Assembly: GCF_018326265.1 (NCBI RefSeq)
Contig: NZ_AP023360.1
Span: 5,303,501-5,367,500 of the forward strand
Origin: Catellatospora sp. IY07-71
GTDB taxonomy: Bacteria; Actinomycetota; Actinomycetes; Mycobacteriales; Micromonosporaceae
Direction: 5' to 3'
Length of the DNA stretch: 64,000 bases
The notes beneath the pieces were generated by a model. It saw only the letters and a list, made by a program, of their open reading frames with translations, did not search any database and was not told where the DNA came from. A program made the position numbers and the translations under genes. Shown in pieces: positions 29,601 through 37,421 of the stretch (within the stretch, counting starts at the first letter, position 1; each line of letters starts with the position of its first letter).

Positions 29601-30446
29601 CTGCGGGCGCCGCTGACCCGTACCGCCTACTTCACCGCCGGCCAGCAGTGGCGGCAGCTGATCGGCGGGGCGGGGGTGTTCGACGAGTACATGACCGACG
29701 TGCCCCGCACCTACACCGCGGGGTCGGTGCGCTCGGCGAACTGGTACCGCGGTCCGGTCCGCTCCACCGGCCTGCGCCGGGCGGACCTGTCACCGGAACG
29801 CATCGGCGAGCGGCAGGACAACCGGATCGGCATCGCGATGCTGCCGTTCGGCGACAGCGACCCCGACCACTACAGCGCCGGTGGCGGCTTCGGCGACGCG
29901 GGCAACGTGCAGGTGTTGCGCAACGGGCAGCTGGTCGGCGACTCGCCGTTCCCGTCGGGGGTGTGGGCGGTGCCCGCCGAGGCCGCCGACTATGAGCTGC
30001 GGGTCACCACCATGCGGTTCAATCCCGGGCCGCCGTACCACCCGAACTGGAACCTGTTCCACCGCACCGAGACCTCCTTCCGGTTCCGCTCCGAGCGTCC
30101 CGGCGACAGCGGCCTGTACCCGCTGCCGCTGCTGGTGCCGTCCTACGACATCGCCGTCGACGAGCGCAACCTGACCCCGGCCACCACCGGCTTCCGGATC
30201 GGGTTCGGCGCGTCGGGCCAGCGCGACTACGACGCCGGTGACATCGTCGGCGCGCGGCTGTGGGTGTCGTTCGACAACGGGGCGACCTGGACCGAGGTCC
30301 CGGTGACCGGCTCCGGCGGCGGCTTCGCCGCCTCCGTCGACCAGTCCGGCCAGGCGGGTCAGGACGCATCGCTGCGGGTCGAGCTCACCGACGAGCACGG
30401 CGCCAGCGTCCAGCAGACGATTATCAAGGCGTACGGAGTGCGGTAG
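26679..30446 (+). CDS. Large secreted S8 serine protease with PA domain
   Basis: 1255 residues from the ATG at 26679, after GGAAGG (26661-26666); upstream read-through in frame is noise. Signal peptide MPTPSLWRRAATLGLLG...TAG. Catalytic triad Asp230 (VLDSGYDAAHPD), His263 (HGHGTHVAS), Ser435 (SGTSMAAPHVAG); the Asp-His spacing is short, as in classical subtilisins. A protease-associated domain lies at about 825-900 (GKVVLVHNAANP...GAKAVLFGQD). The last 300 residues are beta-rich. Related in plan to the upstream protease but not a recent duplicate. Confidence 0.9.
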   Translation: MPTPSLWRRAATLGLLGAVTLTASSLPTLPATAGTGLTGGTPAAAEVQVTLISGDRALLGKDPAGRPTATVLPGPEPDPHGYLTRTFRGDVYVMPAAAVPLIDSGRLDEELFNVTGLVRQGYDDRSTDRLPLLATYGSTVARTGRAPQAPDGADVVATLPVADAVALSAGKADAARLWSDLIDADGPRIAKLWLDGRVTATMADTTAQINAPKAWAAGFDGTGTTVAVLDSGYDAAHPDLAGQVLDSKNFTTESGGAVDRHGHGTHVASTVAGTGAASGGTEKGVAPGAKLVIGKVLDRAGNGQESWIIAGMQWAVDKGADVVNMSLGGSIGTDCTDPIGVAAQRLTAQSKTLFVLSAGNSGPGAGTLGSPACADGALTVAAVDASGVTAPFSSRGPVTGSHRVKPEIAAPGVGVVAARNGGGTADPYTAMSGTSMAAPHVAGVAALLTQRHPGMSAQQRKAVLVSSVAPGASGGVYEQGSGVVDAHRAVTTDVYGPGTVDAGSFAWPHLHQRPSTTTVTLTNDAARPMTFALSLEAATGEDGTPLARRTLSLGLDTVTVPAHGTADVPVILDPAVKQSPAAYGTIGGRLVARADDGTTVTTAVGAWLEPHTVTVTLHLLDRRGRAPATPSFVDVIDIDRLTAQRFTTFTTDPVLRLREGHYSIAAVIASRDDGTTGEAGLVQSVTFMGDPDLVVNHDDTDRTITYDARTAVRQQLDAERPVEAQNITVQYGRWWDSAYLAAAYSGGKSVDEVYLGHTAPVHSGGFELDLFYRLYAPELDLRTDSGLTLKPEYLGAPFTQQAAAVKLDGTGSAQLTFAGAGTATELAAAGVAGKVVLVHNAANPTAVLSAAATAGAKAVLFGQDAAGRWITVAAGKTIPGLTVSGAESAALRQALTAGPVTLTWHAVAASPYVYNLAFADERKTRPDAVRRVRDRELGRVEETVYSMRTDRAVFEVLQAYRPSFPTAAAMASEVLRAPLTRTAYFTAGQQWRQLIGGAGVFDEYMTDVPRTYTAGSVRSANWYRGPVRSTGLRRADLSPERIGERQDNRIGIAMLPFGDSDPDHYSAGGGFGDAGNVQVLRNGQLVGDSPFPSGVWAVPAEAADYELRVTTMRFNPGPPYHPNWNLFHRTETSFRFRSERPGDSGLYPLPLLVPSYDIAVDERNLTPATTGFRIGFGASGQRDYDAGDIVGARLWVSFDNGATWTEVPVTGSGGGFAASVDQSGQAGQDASLRVELTDEHGASVQQTIIKAYGVR

Positions 30447-30470
30447 CCGGCCGCCGCCGTACCGGCTGAC

Positions 30471-30506
30471 GATGCGGGCCCGAGCCTTCAGGCCTGGGCC
30501 CGCATC
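30471..30506 (+). terminator. Terminator after the large protease
   Basis: An 11-bp perfect stem (GATGCGGGCCC, 30471-30481, with 30496-30506) lies 24 nt after the stop codon. It also marks the left edge of the decayed mobile region. Confidence 0.75.
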
Positions 30507-30559
30507 GAAGGTTCCTCATCGGCCTCTGCTCAGTTAGGCCGGCGAGAACGCGGGCCTCG

Positions 30560-30838
30560 ACGCTGCGGATGGCGCGTCAGCGGGTCGTCGAAGGCGACGA
30601 CAGCGCGGTTCGAGAGAAGCGGCCCAAGTCGTCGAATAGTATCCGTTCGATCATGCTCGACAAGGAGACCGCGGCGATGCTCGGCCGGCTGCGGCGGGTG
30701 GGCGGCAGCGCCTACATGTTCACGGGGCGGACGAACCTGCCGTTGCGGCCGGACAACATCACCGACCGGTTCAACAAGCTGGCGGCGGCCGGGGGTGTGC
30801 GGCAGATCGGGCCGCACCAGATCCGGCACATGCTCGTC
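30560..30838 (+). pseudogene. Phage/ICE-type tyrosine integrase, 3' fragment
   Basis: The frame carries QRVVEGDD, KSSNSIRSIMLD, LPLRPDNITDRF and PHQIRHM. These are consecutive segments of the catalytic domain of actinomycete serine-free (tyrosine) integrases, with HxxR as QIR. It stops at the HQIRHMLV motif: the last third with the catalytic Tyr is gone. At 30837 it meets the stop codon of an IS3 orfA on the other strand. The N-terminal domains are also absent. Inactive. Confidence 0.75.
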
Positions 30839-31136
30839 ATTGCCCCATCTCCCGAGCAAAATACTGGGCTGCCTTGCGGAGAATGTCCTTCTCCGTCTCC
30901 AGTTCCCGCACCCGGGCGCGCAGCTTGCGGAGCTCTTCACGCTCGGTGAGCGTCAACTCGGGCTCGGCGGCCCGGCCGCCTGCCTCAGCGCGCTCGGCGG
31001 CGCGGACCCACCCACGCAGGGTCTCATGGTTGACGCCCAGCTCACGGGCTATCTGCCGCAACGGCGAGTCCGACGAGCGGACCAACGCCACCGCGTCCTT
31101 GCGGAACTGTTCGGTGTACTGCGAAGGGCGTGCCAC
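30837..31136 (-). CDS. IS3-family transposase OrfA, orfB missing
   Basis: 99 residues from the GTG at 31136 (VARPSQYTEQFRKDAVALV). HTH segment LRQIARELGVNHETLRGWVR is followed by a leucine-zipper-like coiled coil (LTEREELRKLRARVRELETE). OrfA normally acts with OrfB through a -1 frameshift. Here no orfB follows, because the sequence directly past the stop is integrase. The element is therefore a one-ended relic that cannot transpose itself. Confidence 0.8.
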   Translation of the reverse strand: MARPSQYTEQFRKDAVALVRSSDSPLRQIARELGVNHETLRGWVRAAERAEAGGRAAEPELTLTEREELRKLRARVRELETEKDILRKAAQYFAREMGQ

Positions 31137-31192
31137 CAGGACATCCTTCGAGCATCGAGCCGGCGGCAACGCGACACCGTGTCGACAGACGG

Positions 31193-31241
31193 CTGCGGTC
31201 GAGGCTCCGGCGCGCCACCTTAGCCCGAGCCTCGACCGCAG
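31193..31241. repeat. 15-bp perfect inverted repeat behind the IS3 stub
   Basis: CTGCGGTCGAGGCTC (31193-31207) and GAGCCTCGACCGCAG (31227-31241) are exact reverse complements with a 19-nt spacer. Placed between orfA's start and the next minus-strand gene's stop at 31264, it may be that gene's terminator or part of the insertion-sequence end. Confidence 0.55.
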
Positions 31242-31263
31242 ACGTGAGCACCCGGCAGAATCG

Positions 31264-31956
31264 TCAGGGCGACTTGGACAGCGCGCCGGTGTAGTTGCTG
31301 GCGTTCTGGTACCAGACTCGGCCGTCACGAAGTGAGAGCACCGCAGCGGGATACAGCTGGTACCCGCACGGGTCTGAGGCGGCACGCTCATCCGGGTCGA
31401 CCTTGATTGCGCCGTCAATGCGGACCTCGACCAAGTACAGCTTCATGAGGCAGTCGCCGCTGTTCGTCGGGTAACGCACGGTCCCCGCCTCGGAGCCTTT
31501 GCCCAGGCCGGTAGAGTTGAGCACCAGGGTGACGGTGTAACGGGTCGTGCCGGCCTGGCTGGTGACAGTTCCCTGCCAGCTGCCGGCCAGCTCGGCGGGC
31601 ACCTTCCAGTTGGCCTCGTCCGGCAGTGGCTGTCCGGAGTCGCCGCCGGAGCCAGGAGCGCCGGCAGTCGGTGCCGCAGCTGCTGCCGACCGCAGTTTGG
31701 CAACCTCGTCGGTGAGGCGCTTGTTCTCCGCGTCCAGGGTGGCTTTCTCTTGTGTGAGCGAGTCCACCGTCTGCTGGAGGTTGTCGTTCTGTGTGCCCTG
31801 CTCCTCGTTCTCGACCTGCGTGAGCGCGCCCCAGACGCCGACGGCGGCGGTGACCAGGGTCAGAAAGCCGGCAAGGACAGGAGAGTGCAGAAACGAGAAA
31901 CGCCCCCGGCGTGATGTGGTCGTGTCCGGCGGGGTGGACGAGGTTGAGGTGGTCAC
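31264..31956 (-). CDS. Membrane-anchored coiled-coil protein of unknown function
   Basis: 230 residues from the GTG at 31956, after GGGAG. The Ser/Thr-rich N-terminus is cytoplasmic. One transmembrane helix (SPVLAGFLTLVTAAVGVWGA) is followed by a heptad coiled coil (NLQQTVDSLTQEKATLDAEN), a Pro/Gly linker, and a beta-barrel-like C-domain opening with ELAGSWQGTVTSQAGT. The last domain recalls small extracellular ligand or inhibitor folds. A predicted surface receptor or scaffold; no family recognised. It may be cargo of the mobile element. Confidence 0.65.
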   Translation of the reverse strand: MTTSTSSTPPDTTTSRRGRFSFLHSPVLAGFLTLVTAAVGVWGALTQVENEEQGTQNDNLQQTVDSLTQEKATLDAENKRLTDEVAKLRSAAAAAPTAGAPGSGGDSGQPLPDEANWKVPAELAGSWQGTVTSQAGTTRYTVTLVLNSTGLGKGSEAGTVRYPTNSGDCLMKLYLVEVRIDGAIKVDPDERAASDPCGYQLYPAAVLSLRDGRVWYQNASNYTGALSKSP

Positions 31957-32341
31957 GAAGCTCCCACGGTTCGAGGCAAACGGAACCAGGAGCGTAAATG
32001 CGTTGCCTGCCCTAAAGCTGTCGAAAATCCGACAATTCAGCCGCCTGGTCGACCTGTGTATGTCTGCGTGGAGCCGTGCGAAAGCCGCTCGGCGACATCG
32101 AGTGGCCGACCAGGACTTAAGTCCGGACGCTCCGTAATGCCGCAGAGGCAGGGTGCTCAACCGTCACTGGATAGGCCGCCTCTGGTGACGCAAAATGCAG
32201 GCGGAGCATTCGCCAGAGCCAAGCGCAGAAATCAGTAACGGATCTAACGCTGGAAGGGTCGGAGGCATCCGAGCATCGTGCCTGATCATCGCTGGGAGCT
32301 CCGCAGATCGCGCAGCCGGGTCAGGTACTGGGAGACTGCAG
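31957..32341. other. Non-coding stretch between two minus-strand genes
   Basis: 385 bp, noticeably lower in GC than its surroundings, holding the promoter region of the coiled-coil protein. No gene, repeat or RNA structure was recognised. Confidence 0.4.
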
Positions 32342-33382
32342 TTAGGCGGGCCAGCCGAGCAGCCGCGCGCCGAGTACGGCGGTGTGCAGCGTGAACCGTT
32401 GGGTGGGCTCGCCGGGGTGGTATCCGGTGAGCGTGTGGATGCGGTCGAGGCGGTAGGTGACCGCGCGTACGCTGATGTGCAGCTGCCGAGCGGTGGCGGT
32501 GTGATTGCCCTCGTTGTCGAACAGGGCAGCCAGCGTGTCCAGGTAGGGCTGGGCACCGCCGCGGGCACCGGTCAACGGCCCCAGCACGGTGGTGACCAGG
32601 TCGGTGATCGCGTCGCGGTCACGGAGCAGCACGGGAAACACGAGCAAGTCCGAGGCGTGCAGCACCGGTGCCGAGAACCCCAGACGGTCTGCCAGGTGCA
32701 GGGCGTTGCGTGCCTCGTCCAGCGACGTGGCCAGACCTGACAGGCCGTGGTGGGTGCGGCCGACCGCGACCTGCCACCCGGTGCTGAGGCTGGACTGCAG
32801 GTGCCGGGCCAGTTCTGCGGGCACGCCGCGCAGTCCACCGGCGCAGACGCAGATCAGTTCGCCGTCGCGGGCGGTGGTGAGGATGTTGGCGCCGCCGAAT
32901 CGTGCGGCCAAGGTCTCGTCGAGGGTGTGTACGAGGTTGCCGTCGGAGGCCGGCACGCGGGCGACGATGACTGTGTGCTGGCCGGACAGGCGGATGCCGT
33001 AGCGCTGGGCGCCGGCGGCGAGCCGTCCGGGGTCGGTGTGTGGCGCGAGCAGGTCGTCGACGAACGCGGCGCGGTCCCTGTCGCGCTGGTCGGCTTCGTC
33101 GTGGGCGCTGCGGTGGTAGCCGTCGAGGACGGCCGCGGTGACCTTCCGAAGACGCGTGAGCAGGTCGAGCCCTGCGGCTGAGGCTTCCGGCGCAGCCGTG
33201 GCGAGCCAGTGGGCGGCCGCGGCCTGCAGGAGCGCGTCCACGGTGTCGGCGACCGTCAGCGACCCTGCAGCCGCTGCCGTGCCCAGCGCTGACGCGTCGG
33301 CGTGAACCTCGTCGGGGCGGGCGCCGGAGCTGACCACGCGTTCGCAGGCTTCGGTCAGCCAGGTGGGAGGGGTGGGTGGCAT
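32342..33382 (-). CDS. PucR/CdaR-type helix-turn-helix regulator
   Basis: 346 residues from the ATG at 33382; a longer upstream frame is not coding-like. The central GGDEF-like fold (VAVGRTHHGLSGLATSLDEA) and C-terminal PucR HTH (LFDNEGNHTATARQLHISVR, then AVTYRLDRI) define the PucR/CdaR class. Members sense metabolic intermediates (purine, sugar-diacid or proline pathways). It is codirectional with, and 65 bp downstream of, the truncated permease, so a former target operon may have been lost. Confidence 0.85.
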   Translation of the reverse strand: MPPTPPTWLTEACERVVSSGARPDEVHADASALGTAAAAGSLTVADTVDALLQAAAAHWLATAAPEASAAGLDLLTRLRKVTAAVLDGYHRSAHDEADQRDRDRAAFVDDLLAPHTDPGRLAAGAQRYGIRLSGQHTVIVARVPASDGNLVHTLDETLAARFGGANILTTARDGELICVCAGGLRGVPAELARHLQSSLSTGWQVAVGRTHHGLSGLATSLDEARNALHLADRLGFSAPVLHASDLLVFPVLLRDRDAITDLVTTVLGPLTGARGGAQPYLDTLAALFDNEGNHTATARQLHISVRAVTYRLDRIHTLTGYHPGEPTQRFTLHTAVLGARLLGWPA

Positions 33383-33447
33383 CGCGTGTCCTGTCGGCTG
33401 GAGGTCGAGCCGGCCGGTAGGGGCAGGGCCGCCCCTACCGGTCCGCG

Positions 33448-33968
33448 TCAGACGCCTACGTCGCGGCGGTCGAACATGGCGATTCCGGCTGCCGCGCCGA
33501 CGACGCCGACCGCCACCAGCGCGAGCAGGTGGGCAGGGTGCCAGCCGGTGTGCAGGGGGTCGGTGCCGATGAAGTAGTGGAACGGCGACAGCCATTTCAG
33601 CCAGTCGCCGCCGTCGATGATCCCGGAGATGCCCCGCAGGATGTATCCGGTCACGGCCAAACCGCCCCCGACGGCGAGAGCCAGGCCGCGCCGGCCGGTG
33701 GCCGCGCCGACGGCGAAGGTGATGCCCAGGTAGCACCAGGCGAGCCCGACCAGTCCGGCCGATGCCGAAGCGATGTTGTCGGCGGGCACGTCGATGCCGA
33801 CGCCGGGCGCGATCGCCAGCACCAGGACACCGGGGACGGCGGCCAGCGCTGTGACCGCGAGGAACGTGGCCAGCAGCCGCTGTGCGGCGAATGCGCGCCG
33901 GGACAGCGGGTTGACCATCAGCAGTTCGATGCCGCCGTCCTCTTCGGGCCGGGGGATGGTGCGCACCG
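33448..33968 (-). pseudogene. ABC-2 type permease lacking its 5' part
   Basis: The frame from RPEEDGGIELLMVNPLSRR to FDRRDVGV carries the last four or five helices of an ABC-2/NatB-like permease (FAAQRLLATFLAVTALAAV, LAWCYLGITFAVGAA, YFIGTDPLHTGWHP). Full proteins have about 250-530 residues; about 170 remain. The 5' side is replaced abruptly near 33965 by DUF3631-like sequence. The partner ATPase gene that normally precedes it is absent. Confidence 0.7.
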
Positions 33969-34055
33969 GGCAGGATGACGTACTGCGCGATGGTGGCGCG
34001 TAAACGGTCGAGCAGTGCCGCGCCGTCGATGGCGGGCCGGTCCTTCTTCGGTCGG
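33957..34055 (-). pseudogene. N-terminal stub of a DUF3631-like phage/plasmid protein
   Basis: In a frame shifted from the plausible GTG start, the sequence reads RPKKDRPAIDGAALLDRLRA followed by TIAQYVILP. This is the opening helix of DUF3631-type ATPases found with mobile-element primases. It stops at the permease junction. Its start overlaps the end of the primase remnant, as expected for the usual prim-pol/DUF3631 gene pair. Confidence 0.5.
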
Positions 34056-34690
34056 TCACAGTGTCACTCCTTCTGCGGCGAACCCACTTCGGATGGCGTT
34101 TGGGGGTGGACTTGGCCCAGGCCAGCCTGCGGCGGCGCAGGCGGCCAAGAGCCGGTCATAGGCTTGCGTGCTGGTCATCTGGGCTGCGGCGACGATCCGG
34201 GCGGCACCACGGGCGCAGCCGTACAGCGTCACGCGTCGGCGGCCCTCCTGGGCCTGGCGGATGCGGGCGACCAGCGCGTCCATGAGCCGGTCGGGATGGG
34301 AGATGGCCCCCCGCTACGCGGGGGTGGTGTGTGGCCGGCACGTTGGGGCGGGTGCCGCCGGATCTCGGCCAGGCACGCGCTGACCAGTGCGGGGGCCACC
34401 TCCTCTACGCGCGCCCCCTTATCAGCCCACCGGTACGGACGCCGGTGACGGGATGGCGTGAAGGCGGCGCGACGACGTAGCCGCCGTCTGCCTTCACGTC
34501 GATGCCCGGACCGAGCCGCATCCCCTGGTCACAGGGGACGCTGATGCCGCCAGGGTGGCGGTAGTACAGGTGCAGCCCACCGGAGCCGGTACGGACGTAC
34601 CTGGTTGGCGGGGTGAGCCCGCGTGCGATCAGGGCGTCCAGCGACGTCGTGCCGCCGTGGGCGCGGGCGCTGGCGGCACTGGCGCAGGAG
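34056..34690 (-). pseudogene. Bifunctional primase-polymerase (prim-pol) remnant
   Basis: Three out-of-frame blocks are seen in order: PPTRYVRTGSGGLHLYYRHP to GIDVKADGGYVVAPPSRHP (34405-34560), the prim-pol catalytic core; EEVAPALVSACLAEIRRHP near 34370; and ARIRQAQEGRR...YDRLLAACAAAGW to the stop at 34056, the C-terminus. Frameshifts and a loss of the N-terminus make it non-functional. Such primases replicate integrative and plasmid elements of actinomycetes, supporting the mobile-element reading of this region. Confidence 0.7.
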
Positions 34691-34710
34691 TTGAGCGGCG
34701 GGCGGCGGGA

Positions 34711-35636
34711 ATGAGAGCGCTCGGCATAGATGGCCTCGCGGTCGCGCTGCCAGCCGGCCAACGCGTCACGGACCTCGCCGCCACGGTCGGTCTGGGCACC
34801 GACAAGACATCGGCCCTGCAGAGCAACGGTCTCGTCGCGGTGCCTGTCGCGAAGCCAGGGCCCTTCATCGACTTCGCTCTGAAGCCGGTCGAGATGCTCC
34901 TAGCGAAGTCGCCCGATGTCCTGGCCGACGTGCGGCTTGTCCTGCTCGCCCACTCGGCTCCGCTACTGGTTCCCGGCGACAGCGACCTGCTGGCCGATCT
35001 GACCGATCGCGCCGGTCTAGGGGGTACGGTCTCGTTCGCCTTCAGCGGGCAGCCCTGCGCGGTGCTCCATACGGCCATCCAATGGGCGCTGACCGCTCTG
35101 GAGGCGGACGCCGAAGGCTCGGCTCTGGTGGTAGGCGTCGACCGGGCCAACCATCCTGCGGAGCGTTTCTTCTTCGGCTCAGCCATGGGTGACGCGTCAG
35201 TCGCGCTGCTCCTCGGGCGGCGATCGGGGCGGAACCGGATCGTCGGCGGCCATCAATACACGGAACTCTACGCTTCCGAGGGTGAGTGGTCGGCGCCAGC
35301 GGCGATTGCGGCCTTTCGGGAGCGCAATCCTCTCCTGATCCGAGCTGCGATCGAACGCTGCCTCGAGCGAGCGGGGCATACGCTTCCGACGTCGCTGCGA
35401 TCATACCGCATACGCCGTACCTCAGCATTTGGGACACAGTGGCGAATCTGCTTCGCTATCCACGGGAACGTATCGTGACGGATTTCATTCGTCACACCGG
35501 ACACCTTAGTTCGAACGACACTTTTGTGCATTACCATCGCGCGCGGATGGATCGGCGGGTAGATGACGGCGACTTGGTCCTCCTCGTCAATCCGGGATTC
35601 GGGGGAAGCCAGGGGTGCACCTTGATCAGAGCCTGA
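34711..35636 (+). CDS. KAS III-like ketosynthase, single-base frameshift
   Basis: About 308 residues if one G is added to the run at 35373-35376. The first frame runs MRALGIDGLAVALPAG to RCLERAG; the second continues SDVAAIIPHTPYLSIW to GFGGSQGCTLIRA. The fold is thiolase/KAS III: catalytic Cys in FAFSGQPCAVLH, His in IPHTPY. The usual GNTSSAS Asn loop reads GHLSSND here, so the third residue differs. Such atypical KAS III proteins often act in natural-product acyl transfer rather than fatty-acid initiation. As sequenced it would be truncated. Confidence 0.65.
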
Positions 35637-35801
35637 ACACCTGGACGGAGGCCCGGATCCCTTCTTCCTGACAGCACGCCTGGCAACGCGCAAGTCCACG
35701 GGGACGCACCGCCGACCGGATCGCCGCCGGTGTCGACACGGCCGGTCGCCATGATGTTCCGCTCGGCCATCAGGGCCCGGCACCGATCCACCGGTCATGG
35801 T

Positions 35802-36635
35802 TTACCTATGTCCGAGCGCCTGTAATCCGGGCCATCGCCAACTGTCGGCCTCGGGCCAGGTTGCCGCGAGCCGGGCGGCGAGTACGCCACCGAATGCCAC
35901 GGTTCCCTCGTGGGATGCGTAGGCAATCCAGTCGTGATGCTCGTCTGTCCAGAGACCTTCCGACCCGGTGTACCTTGGGGCGAAGATCTCGACATCCAGC
36001 AGGTAGTCGGCCCCGTACTCGCGTAACTCGACGACACGCGGGCGGGCCAGCTCTCGCAGCACTCGACGGACCTGATCGACGCCGTCGTCCTCCCACATCG
36101 ACTCTTCGGTCAGCACCAGAACGTCATGCGGAACCGAACTACTCAGCAACGGGTGCCACCAGCCGTTCTGCATACCCCATCGCTGCTGCAGCGACGTCCG
36201 CCAGGCCGGTGACTCCTCGGGCGTCAGCACACGCCGATACGGGACCGGATCGATGCGGAAATCGGGCTGCGCCCTCCAACGCTGCACCTTTGCCGCGAAC
36301 AGCCGGCGCTCATCGGCCATGGCCTCTGCTTGGACCTGGTCGTACGGAGGCTCGGTGAACGGGGAGTCCGCACTCGCGGCAGCCGCGAGCATCATGTTGG
36401 TCACTACGTCGACGCCGGGAAGCCGGTCCGGATCGAGTCGCTCAACCTCCATAAGCATGGCGTCCACGACGTTGTAGCGGGGGAAGATCCGCTTCGCTTC
36501 GGTGGTGTAGTGGTACCCATCAGCCTGGCGGCCATCGTTTGGCAGCCGGCCATACTCCCTCCAGAGTGCCTCGTAGCGCGCCGTCAGATACCGGCGCGAC
36601 GCCCAGTGCAACGTTTCGGGATCCACGCAAGCCAT
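35802..36635 (-). CDS. Hypothetical protein, 277 residues
   Basis: ATG at 36635 lies directly behind GGAGAGG; GTG three codons later has better spacing and may be the true start. Soluble, acidic, rich in Trp and Tyr (RWGMQNGWWHPLL, EIFAPRYTGSEGLW). It ends in a possible nucleotide-independent fold with LRELARPRVVELREYGADYL. No signal peptide or known motif. A 37-bp piece of it, coding SADSPFTEPPYD, recurs at 37422-37458. It may be element cargo. Confidence 0.6.
   Translation of the reverse strand: MACVDPETLHWASRRYLTARYEALWREYGRLPNDGRQADGYHYTTEAKRIFPRYNVVDAMLMEVERLDPDRLPGVDVVTNMMLAAAASADSPFTEPPYDQVQAEAMADERRLFAAKVQRWRAQPDFRIDPVPYRRVLTPEESPAWRTSLQQRWGMQNGWWHPLLSSSVPHDVLVLTEESMWEDDGVDQVRRVLRELARPRVVELREYGADYLLDVEIFAPRYTGSEGLWTDEHHDWIAYASHEGTVAFGGVLAARLAATWPEADSWRWPGLQALGHR
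36339..36375. repeat. 37-bp direct repeat, copy 1
   Basis: Identical to 37422-37458 and inside the 277-residue hypothetical gene. The pair brackets the tRNA-Pro scar. Confidence 0.9.
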
Positions 36636-36920
36636 CCTCTCCGGTCAGCACGGCACCAAAGCTGCCAGTACCAGCTGCTTGATCTATAGCAGCACCGCCG
36701 CGACACAAGACCAAGACCCGAGACCTTCCAGTTCGAGGCCCGGCCCGCATCACAGGCGCACGAATCTGCCGCGTGTCGAGCGGTCCTGCCCAAGATGCCG
36801 GACACACGGGGACCAGGTGGGGACCACACGAGATGAGCCTCAGTCCTGGATCGGCTCCGTAGTGGCGTCGGGTCACGGAGTGTATCGCGCGTGACGTGCG
36901 CAGACGCCTGGTCGCCCGTC

Positions 36921-36962
36921 CTGGGGGTCAAGGGGTCATCGGTTCGAATCCGGCCAGCCCGA
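36921..36962 (+). tRNA. Orphan 3' half of tRNA-Pro(GGG), attachment-site scar
   Basis: The sequence begins in the anticodon loop (CTGGGGG), continues TCAAG (3' anticodon stem), variable loop, and a T-arm with TTCGAAT. It ends with the 3' acceptor strand CAGCCCG and discriminator A. The 5' half (acceptor CGGGCTG, D-arm) is absent upstream. The T-stem carries one mismatch. A perfect terminator follows 18 nt later. An orphan tRNA 3' end with its native terminator is the classic distal attachment site of a tRNA-integrating element. Not a functional tRNA. Confidence 0.75.
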
Positions 36963-36980
36963 CAGGGTAGACATGCAGGT

Positions 36981-37016
36981 CAGAAAGCTGATCCCGATCA
37001 TGGGATCAGCTTTCTG
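36981..37016 (+). terminator. Terminator behind the tRNA-Pro scar
   Basis: CAGAAAGCTGATCCC (36981-36995) pairs exactly with 37002-37016 across a 6-nt loop and is followed by TGCTTCT. This is the ancestral terminator of the tRNA gene, marking the chromosomal side of the scar. Confidence 0.8.
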
Positions 37017-37274
37017 TGCTTCTCGGGGACCAGTTGGTCAAGTGCGTCAGCCCTGAAGCGCTTCTTGACCGCTGGTCAAGTACGCCTTGCAGTTCGTGCA
37101 TTGGGACGGCGGCCAAGGACTCGTTCCCAGAGGAGCTGCTGCGCAGAGTTGACGGCTCCGCTGCCGAGTACACAACCGTGGAGGCGACAAGCGTCGCGAT
37201 CTCGCGCCCGAACGAAGCCCAGGAACCTACGCTGAGGAGGGGGCCGCCGTCGGTAGGGTAGGCAGGGGTGGGTC

Positions 37275-37406
37275 ATGAGCGGCACCAAGCCGAACATCGT
37301 GTTCGAAGTGGACGCAGGCGTCTTCGCTCCCGCCCGGTTCGGCGCCGTGGCCGCGGTCGGCGCCGTCTGTCTCCTGGCCTTGCTCGCTATCCTCATCCTG
37401 GTCTGA
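37275..37406 (+). CDS. 43-residue single-span membrane protein
   Basis: ATG at 37275 behind GGGGTGGG. It encodes MSGTKPNIVFEVDAGVFAPA followed by a clean 22-residue hydrophobic helix (VAAVGAVCLLALLAILILV) and a stop. The acidic N-terminus and apolar C-terminus give one transmembrane span. Codon use matches the neighbours. No family recognised; it might be a small regulatory membrane peptide or a decayed stub. Confidence 0.45.
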   Translation: MSGTKPNIVFEVDAGVFAPARFGAVAAVGAVCLLALLAILILV

Positions 37407-37421
37407 CGCGGCTCGCGGCTC

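Noticed and set aside
32164-32568. Minus-strand frame overlapping the end of the PucR gene
   Set aside because: It is out of frame with the HTH domain of the PucR regulator and has no independent features.
36860-36962. A complete tRNA-Pro gene
   Set aside because: Only the 3' half is present. GTGCGCAG/CCTGGT near 36895-36910 vaguely recalls a D-arm but no acceptor 5' strand pairs with CAGCCCG.
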